A DNA stretch of 6,330 nucleotides, from NCBI RefSeq assembly GCF_030453725.1, contig NZ_JAKDJU010000173.1:1-6330 (forward strand), read 5' to 3'. The DNA comes from Brevibacterium picturae (GTDB lineage: Bacteria; Actinomycetota; Actinomycetes; Actinomycetales; Brevibacteriaceae). The notes below the pieces were generated by a model. The model made no database searches. It was given only the letters and a program-made list of their open reading frames with translations, and was not told the origin of the DNA. Shown one piece after another: positions 1-5,202 of this stretch (position 1 is the first letter of the stretch; the number at the start of each line of letters is the position of its first letter). The translations under genes and the position numbers were made by a program.

Positions 1-659
1 CCGATGACACCTCGGACGAGGTCGACGCTGACGATGAGGTCGACCCGGCCGAGGAGTTCAAGTCGGAGCTGCGCATGCAGGAAGGTGACTGGTACGTCAT
101 CCACTCCTACGCAGGCTACGAGAACCGCGTCAAGCAGAACCTTGAGAACCGTTCCATCAGCCTCAACCTCGAAGAGTTCATCTTCGAGTCCCAGGTGCCG
201 ATGGAAGACGTCGTCGAGATCAAGAACGGCCAGCGCAAGCAGGTCCGCCGTGTGCGCATCCCGGGCTACGTGCTCGTGCGCATGGAACTCACCGATGAGT
301 CCTGGGGCGCGGTCCGTCACACTCCCGGTGTGACCGGATTCGTGGGCAACGCCTATGACCCGACTCCTCTGTCCATCGACGAGGTCTTCACGATGCTCGC
401 TCCGATCTTCGAAGAGCGCCAGGCCGAGGCCGCCGCCGCTGAAGGTGTGCAGGCGGAGCAGGCAGCGAAGTCCGCACCCATCACCGAGGTGGAGTACGAA
501 GTCGGCGAGTCCGTGCTCGTCAAGGAAGGTTCCTTCGAGGGCCACCCCGCAACAATCCAGGAGATTCGTCCGGAATCGCAGAAGCTCACCGTGCTGCTGT
601 CGATCTTCGAACGCGACGTTCCCGTCGAGCTCAGCTTCGACCAGGTCTCCAAGCTCTGA
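1..659 (+). CDS. nusG: Transcription termination/antitermination factor NusG (5' end outside the window)
   Basis: NusG binds the RNA polymerase clamp through its NGN domain. Its KOW domain contacts Rho or the S10/ribosome, linking elongation to termination and translation. The frame is open to the left edge (first whole codon at 3-5), so the true start lies upstream; 218 residues are visible. They begin with an acidic stretch rich in D and E (visible residues 1-20), the typical actinobacterial N-terminal extension. The NGN domain follows (about 28-138) with the family motifs GDWYVIHSYAGYENRVKQNL and RIPGYVLVRM, then an Ala/Glu-rich linker, then a C-terminal KOW domain (about 163-218) with VLVKEGSFEGHPATI and a terminus reading PVELSFDQVSKL. 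The usual GPF of the KOW loop reads GSF here, a small deviation. The ATG at 75 is rejected as the start because the conserved acidic region continues in frame upstream of it. A hairpin lies 17 bases past the stop, and rplK follows after about 205 bases. Identity is very secure. Confidence 0.97.
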   Translation, partial: DDTSDEVDADDEVDPAEEFKSELRMQEGDWYVIHSYAGYENRVKQNLENRSISLNLEEFIFESQVPMEDVVEIKNGQRKQVRRVRIPGYVLVRMELTDESWGAVRHTPGVTGFVGNAYDPTPLSIDEVFTMLAPIFEERQAEAAAAEGVQAEQAAKSAPITEVEYEVGESVLVKEGSFEGHPATIQEIRPESQKLTVLLSIFERDVPVELSFDQVSKL

Positions 660-676
660 GTCGATTCTCAACATCA

Positions 677-706
677 GCAAGGGCCCGGTGGATACCGGGC
701 CCTTGC
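677..706 (+). terminator. Hairpin downstream of nusG, probable terminator
   Basis: There is a perfect 13-bp inverted repeat, GCAAGGGCCCGGT (677-689) and ACCGGGCCCTTGC (694-706), with a GGAT tetraloop. It starts 17 bases after the nusG stop codon. The stem is very GC-rich, but the bases after it (GCCATTCACC) are not a U-tract. It is therefore either a U-less actinobacterial terminator or an mRNA 3'-end stabiliser that separates nusG from the rplK promoter. The hairpin is certain; its terminating role is inferred from position. Confidence 0.7.
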
Positions 707-740
707 GCCATTCACCACCAGTGATCCGGCTCACCGGCAT

Positions 741-770
741 TTGCTCCCAGTCCTGCGGACATGGAATACT
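741..770 (+). promoter_or_regulatory. Predicted housekeeping-sigma promoter for rplK-rplA
   Basis: A -35-like TTGCTC (741-746) is followed by an 18-base spacer and a -10-like AATACT (765-770). Transcription would start near 776-778, leaving a leader of about 87 bases before rplK. It lies between the nusG hairpin and rplK, where a separate ribosomal-protein promoter would be expected. The -10 matches the consensus at 4 of 6 positions, so this is a reasonable but untested call. Confidence 0.55.
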
Positions 771-785
771 GGTGTGGTTTGATCG

Positions 786-840
786 CGGCTCTTATCGGAG
801 GCCGTCATCGAACGATGCGCCGTATTTCTCTGGCGCATCG
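786..840 (+). promoter_or_regulatory. Structured 5' leader of rplK-rplA (two hairpins)
   Basis: Two stem-loops fit in the predicted leader. The first pairs CGGCTC (786-791) with GAGGCCG (798-804), leaving one bulged G and a six-base loop. The second is a perfect 9-bp stem, CGATGCGCC (813-821) and GGCGCATCG (832-840), with a ten-base A/U-rich loop, ending 14 bases before the rplK Shine-Dalgarno. In E. coli, L1 represses the L11-L1 operon by binding its mRNA leader, so an autoregulatory site here is plausible. I cannot identify the L1-binding motif with confidence. The stems are visible; the function is inferred. Confidence 0.4.
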
Positions 841-864
841 ACACTTCAAGATTAAGGACCGAAT

Positions 865-1302
865 ATGCCTCCCAAGAAAAAGGTAGCCGGCCTCGTCAAG
901 CTCCAGATTCAGGCAGGTGCCGCTAACCCGGCACCTCCGATTGGTCCGGCGCTTGCCCAGCACGGCGTCAACATCATGGAATTCTGCAAGGCCTACAACG
1001 CCGCAACGGAATCCCAGCGCGGGAACGTCATTCCCGTTGAGATCACTGTGTTCGAAGACCGTTCGTTCACCTTCGTTCTCAAGACCCCACCGGCTGCAGA
1101 GCTCATCAAGAAGGCTGCAGGCGTGAAGTCCGGATCGGCTACTCCTCACACCGACAAGGTTGCTCACCTGAGCGCCGACCAGGTTCGCGACATCGCGAAT
1201 GTGAAGATGCCCGACCTCAACGCCAATGACCTGGATCAGGCTGACCGCATCGTCGCCGGCACCGCTCGCTCCATGGGCGTGACCACCGACATCAAGGGCT
1301 GA
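865..1302 (+). CDS. rplK: 50S ribosomal protein L11
   Basis: L11 forms the GTPase-associated centre of the large subunit with 23S rRNA helices 43/44 and the L10-L7/L12 stalk. It is the target site of thiopeptides such as thiostrepton. The 145 residues match the family length (about 142-145). The N-terminal domain (about 1-75) carries the diagnostic proline-rich helix ANPAPPIGPALAQHGVNIME, with Pro24 and Pro28 equivalent to the thiopeptide-contact prolines 22 and 26 of E. coli. The C-terminal RNA-binding domain (about 76-145) ends in the typical IVAGTARSMGV segment. The ATG at 865 is supported by AAGGA (854-858) six bases upstream and by the family N-terminus MPPKKKVAG. It heads an operon with rplA, 64 bases downstream. 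Both prolines are intact, so nothing here suggests thiopeptide resistance through L11. Confidence 0.98.
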   Translation: MPPKKKVAGLVKLQIQAGAANPAPPIGPALAQHGVNIMEFCKAYNAATESQRGNVIPVEITVFEDRSFTFVLKTPPAAELIKKAAGVKSGSATPHTDKVAHLSADQVRDIANVKMPDLNANDLDQADRIVAGTARSMGVTTDIKG

Positions 1303-1318
1303 GACCAGACATTTCACT

Positions 1319-1346
1319 GTGGTAGGGCTCGCGCAGCCCGGACCAC
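1319..1346 (+). other. Hairpin with asymmetric internal loop between rplK and rplA
   Basis: GTGGT (1319-1323) pairs with ACCAC (1342-1346), and inside it GGGCT (1325-1329) pairs with AGCCC (1335-1339) around the loop CGCGC. The two stems are separated by an asymmetric internal loop, A on one side and GG on the other. It lies 7 bases upstream of the rplA Shine-Dalgarno, so it could modulate L1 translation or mRNA processing. There is no U-tract, and a terminator inside this operon would be unexpected. Confidence 0.35.
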
Positions 1347-1366
1347 GACTGCAAGGAGAGAAGCAG

Positions 1367-2065
1367 ATGGCAAAGCGTTCAAAGGCCTATCAGGCCGCGG
1401 CAGAGAAGATCGCCGCAGATGTGACATACGAACCGGCCCAGGCAATCGCCCTGGCCAAAGAGACCACGGTGGCCAAGTATGATGCCACCGTCGAGGTCGC
1501 TCTCCGCCTGGGTGTCGACCCACGCAAGGCGGACCAGATGGTGCGCGGCACCGTCAACCTTCCGCATGGTACCGGTAAGACCGCTCGGGTCCTGGTGTTC
1601 GCTGCCGGCGACCGTGCTGAAGCTGCCCGTGAAGCAGGTGCCGACTACGTTGGCTCCGATGACCTGCTGGAGAAGGTGGCCAATGGCTTCACCGACTTCG
1701 ACTCGGCTGTTGCGACCCCTGACATGATGGGCAAGGTCGGCCGTCTGGGCAAGGTGCTTGGTCCTCGCGGCCTGATGCCGAACCCCAAGACCGGCACCGT
1801 GACCATGGATGTCGCCAAGGCCGTGACCGAGATCAAGGGCGGAAAGATCGAATTCCGCGTCGACAAGCACTCGAACCTGCACTTCATCATCGGAAAGGTC
1901 TCCTTCTCCGAGGAAGCACTGCGGGAGAACTTCGAGGCGGCCATCGACGAGATCGTGCGTCTGAAGCCGGGCTCCTCGAAGGGCCGCTACGTCTCGAAGG
2001 CCACCGTGACGACATCGAACGGCCCTGCCGTTCCGATCGACTCTTCGTCGATGCGCGTCGCCTGA
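1367..2065 (+). CDS. rplA: 50S ribosomal protein L1
   Basis: L1 forms the mobile L1 stalk on 23S rRNA helices 76-78, which helps release the E-site tRNA. In many bacteria it also represses its own operon. The 232 residues fit the family (about 229-235). The L1 signature, beginning GRLGKVLGPRGLMPNPKTGT, spans about residues 125-144. The flanking segments also fit: ALRLGVDPRKADQMVRGTV near 46-63 and the RNA-binding C-terminal TTSNGPAVPID near 215-225. The frame is open upstream to a GTG at 1319. The ATG at 1367 is chosen because AAGGAG (1353-1358) lies eight bases before it and the N-terminus MAKRSKAYQ fits L1; the 16 upstream residues do not. It is cotranscribed with rplK, and a strong terminator follows 35 bases after the stop. 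rplJ-rplL do not follow directly. Confidence 0.97.
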   Translation: MAKRSKAYQAAAEKIAADVTYEPAQAIALAKETTVAKYDATVEVALRLGVDPRKADQMVRGTVNLPHGTGKTARVLVFAAGDRAEAAREAGADYVGSDDLLEKVANGFTDFDSAVATPDMMGKVGRLGKVLGPRGLMPNPKTGTVTMDVAKAVTEIKGGKIEFRVDKHSNLHFIIGKVSFSEEALRENFEAAIDEIVRLKPGSSKGRYVSKATVTTSNGPAVPIDSSSMRVA

Positions 2066-2100
2066 TCCCTTTGGTGGATTGAGCCTCAGACAGCAGTTCT

Positions 2101-2139
2101 GGGCGGGAAGTGAGATCCTCACTTCCCGCCCTTTCTGTT
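2101..2139 (+). terminator. Rho-independent terminator of rplK-rplA
   Basis: There is a perfect 14-bp inverted repeat, GGGCGGGAAGTGAG (2101-2114) and CTCACTTCCCGCCC (2118-2131), with a three-base loop ATC. It is followed at once by the T-rich run TTTCTGTT (2132-2139). Position, stem strength and T-tract together make this the clearest terminator in the window. It isolates the ribosomal operon from the regulator downstream. Confidence 0.92.
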
Positions 2140-2161
2140 CCATGAGAACCCTGGTGCGGTC

Positions 2162-2190
2162 TTGCCCGGACGGGGTAACGCGGATAGATT
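2162..2190 (+). promoter_or_regulatory. Predicted promoter of the GAF regulator gene
   Basis: TTGCCC (2162-2167) and TAGATT (2185-2190) are separated by an ideal 17-base spacer. The start would be near 2196-2198, giving a short leader of about 28 bases to the ATG at 2225. It lies just after the rplA terminator, so the regulator has its own transcription unit. Both hexamers are close to the housekeeping-sigma consensus. Confidence 0.6.
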
Positions 2191-2202
2191 GTGAGCACCG
2201 TA

Positions 2203-2219
2203 GACAACTGTGTGACAAC
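2203..2219 (+). promoter_or_regulatory. Tandem CAAC repeat in the regulator leader, candidate operator
   Basis: GACAAC occurs at 2203-2208 and again at 2214-2219, 11 bases apart (about one helical turn), giving CAAC-N7-CAAC. The pair lies just downstream of the predicted transcription start, where a bound protein could repress. The same spacing recurs upstream of the aldehyde dehydrogenase gene. The motif is short, so the operator role is a hypothesis. Confidence 0.3.
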
Positions 2220-2224
2220 CGCCG

Positions 2225-3517
2225 ATGGGGGTGGACAGCTCCGCTATGCATTCGACTCCGCTGCTTCGCGACGACTATCAGCGCATCGTTCGTCGCGCCC
2301 ACGACAATCTGGCAACCCTGACCGCGCCCGAGACTTCGGGACCCGGTGTCCGTTCCGCCGTGCTCGAGTCCTGGAACCGGTCCCTCGGCCGCCTCAGCGA
2401 TCCGGCAGGAGTCCGTGTGCGCATGGCCTATGAAGGCGATCGGCTCGCCGAGGTGAGGCGCCGTCATCCTTTCAGCTCCATCATGGGACTGCTGCGGTCG
2501 CATCTGATCGAACCCGCCAAGGAGGCGGGACTGCTCGTGGCCCTCGGCGATGAGCAGGGACGTCTGCTGTGGGTCGAAGGTGAGCGTGCGGTCCGCGGCC
2601 GGGCCGAGTCCATGGGCTTCGTGCCCGGCACCGACTGGTCCGAAGCTGTCATGGGCACCTCGGCCCCCGGGCTCGCACTGCTCTCGGGCAATGCCGTGCA
2701 GATCAGTCAGGCCGAGCACTTCTGCGCCGAGGTGCACTCGTGGAGCTGCAGCGCGGTTCCGGTGACTCATCCGCTGACCGGTCAGGTCCTGGGCATCCTC
2801 GATGTCACCGGCGGCGATGACGCGGTGTCATCCATCGTCCTGCCCTTGTTGAATTCGACGGCTCAGGCCGCCCGCGCCGGCCTGTCGGAGCTCTACACCC
2901 CAGATTCCGGTGGGCTGCCTCCCGCCCGCACTGGTCAGGGTGCGTATCTTGAGGTCACCGGGGCTCGCCCTCAGCTCTCCGGCCCGGACGGTGCCCGGAT
3001 GACACTGTCGGGGCGCCATGCAGAGATCCTGTTGCTCCTGCAGCGCAGCCACAGCGGGATCAGCAGTGCCGGTCTCGCCGATCGGCTGTGGGCACTCGGC
3101 GGAAGCGAGGTCACGGTCCGGGCGGAGATCGCACGTCTGCGCAGAGCCATCAGCCACCTCGGCGATCTGCGTGTCGATGCCCGTCCCTACCGTCTGCGGG
3201 GAGATATCGACAGCGATGTCGAACGCACCCATCGGGCCCTGGCCCAAAGCGATGTGGAGACAGCGCTCAACCTCTACCAGGGACAGGTGCTGCCGGACTC
3301 GGAAGCTCCGGGAGTCCGCGAGATCGGTGCGGAACTCGACGCGCTGATGCGGGAGAATCTGCTGCAGAACGGGACCTGGCAGCAGCTGTGGCGCTTTGCG
3401 GGATTGCCTGAGGCTCGGGACGATTCCGAAGTATTGATGTCGGTGCTGCGGCTGGCCCCGCCCGAAGCGCCCGAACGAAACGCAGCTGTGGTGCGACTCG
3501 AGGCGCTCGGCTGCTGA
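2225..3517 (+). CDS. GAF-domain transcriptional regulator with C-terminal winged helix (AcoR-like sensor half)
   Basis: Probable local regulator of the two dehydrogenase genes downstream; 430 residues. The N-terminal part has the layout of acetoin/glycerol-type (AcoR) regulators. It has a VLESWNRS motif (46-53) and then a GAF-like sensor region (about 85-220) with FVPGTDWSEAVMGTSAPGLAL and an AEHFCAEVHSWSCSAVPVTHP stretch (from 163) ending near LGILDVTGG (189-197). There is no AAA+ sigma-54 domain. Instead, residues about 255-325 look like an OmpR/SARP-type winged helix (LSGRHAEILLLL, then VTVRAEIARLRRAI, then a PYRL wing). A helical tail follows (LNLYQGQVLP near 348-357) that recalls bacterial transcriptional activation domains. 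Start: an in-frame stop at 2213-2215 limits extension, and ATG 2225, GTG 2231 and ATG 2246 are all possible. No good Shine-Dalgarno supports any of them, so the exact N-terminus is uncertain. The ligand is unknown; an alcohol, aldehyde or related small molecule is inferred from context. The gene ends 112 bases before the aldehyde dehydrogenase, with no obvious terminator between. Confidence 0.85.
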   Translation: MGVDSSAMHSTPLLRDDYQRIVRRAHDNLATLTAPETSGPGVRSAVLESWNRSLGRLSDPAGVRVRMAYEGDRLAEVRRRHPFSSIMGLLRSHLIEPAKEAGLLVALGDEQGRLLWVEGERAVRGRAESMGFVPGTDWSEAVMGTSAPGLALLSGNAVQISQAEHFCAEVHSWSCSAVPVTHPLTGQVLGILDVTGGDDAVSSIVLPLLNSTAQAARAGLSELYTPDSGGLPPARTGQGAYLEVTGARPQLSGPDGARMTLSGRHAEILLLLQRSHSGISSAGLADRLWALGGSEVTVRAEIARLRRAISHLGDLRVDARPYRLRGDIDSDVERTHRALAQSDVETALNLYQGQVLPDSEAPGVREIGAELDALMRENLLQNGTWQQLWRFAGLPEARDDSEVLMSVLRLAPPEAPERNAAVVRLEALGC

Positions 3518-3539
3518 ACGAACCAGTCACCGAAGTGTG

Positions 3540-3574
3540 ATGCAACCCACATGCAACGTTGCTCTGGGTAGCGT
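3540..3574 (+). promoter_or_regulatory. Candidate operator and promoter region of the aldehyde/alcohol dehydrogenase operon
   Basis: ATGCAAC occurs at 3540-3546 and 3551-3557, 11 bases apart, so the core is again CAAC-N7-CAAC as in the regulator leader. The second copy is part of a perfect 10-base palindrome, GCAACGTTGC (3553-3562). A TANNNT-type -10 candidate, TAGCGT (3569-3574), lies just downstream without a good -35. That layout would suit an activator bound at or next to the -35 region. The repeats are visible; the promoter assignment and the regulator's binding are inferred. Confidence 0.4.
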
Positions 3575-3582
3575 GTGGAGCA

Positions 3583-3602
3583 ATCGGAGACAGATATCCG
3601 AT
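3583..3602 (+). repeat. Inverted repeat ATCGGA-N8-TCCGAT upstream of the aldehyde dehydrogenase
   Basis: The 6-bp arms ATCGGA (3583-3588) and TCCGAT (3597-3602) are perfect and separated by GACAGATA. The element is 27 bases before the start codon, near or just after the predicted transcription start. It could be a second operator for a dimeric regulator or a small mRNA hairpin. Six-base arms can arise by chance, so confidence is low. Confidence 0.3.
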
Positions 3603-3629
3603 CGCCGCATACGCATCAAAGGAGTTGCA

Positions 3630-5153
3630 ATGACTGTTTACGCTCAGCCAGGTCAAGACGGGTCACTCGTGTCCTTCAAGTCTCGCTACGAGAACTTCAT
3701 CGGCGGACAATGGGTGCCGCCGAAGAACGGCAACTACTTCGAGAACCCCACACCGATCACCGGCAAGACCTTCTGTGAGATTCCAGCCAGCACCGCTGAG
3801 GACATCGAAGTCGCACTCGATGCCGCACACGCAGCCGCTCCCTCCTGGGGCAAGACCTCTGTTGCCGAGCGAGCCGTGATCCTGAACAAGATCGCCGACC
3901 GCATCGAGGAGAACCTCGAAATGATCGCGGTGGCTGAGTCCTGGGACAACGGCAAGGCCATCCGCGAATGCCTGAACGCTGACATTCCCCTGGCCATCGA
4001 TCACTTCCGCTATTTCGCCGGGGCGATCCGCGCGCAGGAAGGCGGCCTGTCCCAGATCGATGACGACACGGTTGCCTATCACTTCCACGAGCCGCTCGGA
4101 GTGGTGGGCCAGATCATTCCCTGGAACTTCCCGATCCTTATGGGAGTATGGAAGATCGCTCCGGCGTTGGCGGCAGGCAATGCCATCGTCCTCAAGCCCG
4201 CCGAGCAGACGCCGGCTTCGATCCTCGTTCTCATGGAACTCATCGGCGATCTGCTTCCTGAGGGTGTCCTCAACGTCGTCAACGGCTTCGGCCTCGAAGC
4301 GGGTAAGCCGTTGGCGTCGAACAAGAGGATCAAGAAGATCGCGTTCACGGGTGAGACGACCACAGGCCGGCTCATCATGCAGTATGCCTCGCAGAACATC
4401 ATCCCGGTGACGCTGGAACTCGGCGGCAAGTCCCCGAACATCTTCTTCGACGATGTCAATGCCTCCGATGACGCCTACTGGGACAAGGCCCAAGAGGGCT
4501 TCACCATGTTCGCGCTCAATCAGGGCGAGGTCTGCACCTGCCCGTCGCGGGCGCTGGTCCAGGAGTCGATCGCCGATCCCTTCCTTGAGGCAGTGGCAGA
4601 GCGGACGAAGAAGATCGTCCAGGGCAACCCGCTGGACACCGACACCATGATGGGTGCGCAGGCCTCGAACGACCAATTCGAGAAGATCATGTCCTACCTC
4701 GACATCGGAAAGCAGGAGGGCGCCGAGGTACTCACCGGCGGAGCCCGGGCCGACCTCGGTGGGGACCTGTCCGGCGGCTACTACGTGCAGCCGACGATCT
4801 TCAAGGGCAGCAATAAGATGCGGATCTTCCAGGAGGAGATCTTCGGCCCCGTCGTCTCGGTGGCGACCTTCAGCGACTACGACGACGCCATCTCCACGGC
4901 CAACGACACCCTCTACGGGCTGGGCGCCGGAGTCTGGTCGCGCAACGGCAACACCGCCTACCGGGCGGGTCGGGACATCCAGGCCGGACGAGTGTGGGTC
5001 AACAATTACCACGCCTACCCGGCCCACGCGGCCTTCGGCGGCTACAAGGCATCAGGCATCGGACGTGAGAACCATCTGATGATGCTCGATCACTACCAGC
5101 AGACGAAGAACCTGCTCGTCAGCTACTCGGAGGACAAGCAGGGATTCTTCTGA
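3630..5153 (+). CDS. exaC: NAD-dependent acetaldehyde dehydrogenase, ExaC/AldB/AcoD type
   Basis: Cytoplasmic enzyme that oxidises acetaldehyde (and probably other short aldehydes) to the acid with NAD+, the second step of ethanol use. The 507 residues match ExaC/AldB-like proteins (about 506-512). The catalytic set is complete: Asn166 in IIPWNFP, Lys189 in VLKPAEQTP, general base Glu263 in LELGGKSPN, nucleophile Cys302 in NQGEVCTCPSR, and cofactor-binding Glu403 in QEEIFGPVV. The nucleotide-binding GxxxxG loop is FTGETTTGR (239-247). The NQGEVCTCPSR context, with a second Cys at 304, and the ending HYQQTKNLLVSYS...GFF are hallmarks of this subgroup. The frame runs upstream to 3537, but ATG 3630 is chosen because AAAGGAG (3618-3624) lies five bases before it and MTVYAQPGQ fits the family N-terminus. 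The alcohol dehydrogenase gene follows 49 bases later with no terminator between, so the two are probably cotranscribed. The exact aldehyde preference cannot be read from sequence. Confidence 0.95.
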   Translation: MTVYAQPGQDGSLVSFKSRYENFIGGQWVPPKNGNYFENPTPITGKTFCEIPASTAEDIEVALDAAHAAAPSWGKTSVAERAVILNKIADRIEENLEMIAVAESWDNGKAIRECLNADIPLAIDHFRYFAGAIRAQEGGLSQIDDDTVAYHFHEPLGVVGQIIPWNFPILMGVWKIAPALAAGNAIVLKPAEQTPASILVLMELIGDLLPEGVLNVVNGFGLEAGKPLASNKRIKKIAFTGETTTGRLIMQYASQNIIPVTLELGGKSPNIFFDDVNASDDAYWDKAQEGFTMFALNQGEVCTCPSRALVQESIADPFLEAVAERTKKIVQGNPLDTDTMMGAQASNDQFEKIMSYLDIGKQEGAEVLTGGARADLGGDLSGGYYVQPTIFKGSNKMRIFQEEIFGPVVSVATFSDYDDAISTANDTLYGLGAGVWSRNGNTAYRAGRDIQAGRVWVNNYHAYPAHAAFGGYKASGIGRENHLMMLDHYQQTKNLLVSYSEDKQGFF

Positions 5154-5202
5154 GGCGAGCTTCGGCCAAGACAGCAGCAACATCATCACGAAGGAGTTAA
5201 TG

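Noticed and set aside
215..225. Wording of the L1 C-terminal motif (residues 215-225 of rplA) as TTSNGPAVPID rather than the TMGPGV seen in many bacteria
   Set aside because: Actinobacterial L1 proteins vary at the methionine position, so this is lineage variation and not damage.
75..659. ATG at 75 as the start of nusG
   Set aside because: The acidic actinobacterial NusG extension continues in frame to the left edge, so the real start lies outside the window.
1319..1366. N-terminal extension of rplA from the GTG at 1319
   Set aside because: It would span the intergenic hairpin and the Shine-Dalgarno itself, and the resulting residues are not L1-like.
2191..2433. A GTG-started 80-codon + strand frame beginning right after the TAGATT -10 element
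   Set aside because: The start is too close to the -10 to be transcribed as a normal or leaderless gene, and the frame overlaps the regulator in another phase with an arginine/serine-rich, shadow-like composition.
1379..2770. A 463-codon open frame on the - strand across rplA and the regulator
   Set aside because: It is antisense to two well-supported genes, crosses the strong terminator and intergenic region, and its translation has no recognisable family. Long antisense frames are a usual by-product of GC-rich codon use.
3537..3629. N-terminal extension of exaC from the GTG at 3537
   Set aside because: The 31 extra residues do not resemble the family, cover the candidate promoter/operator region, and lack a ribosome-binding site; ATG 3630 has a clear one.
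3663..5027. A 454-codon open frame on the - strand opposite exaC
   Set aside because: It is a mirror of the exaC coding frame with no independent motif, ribosome-binding site or plausible protein features.
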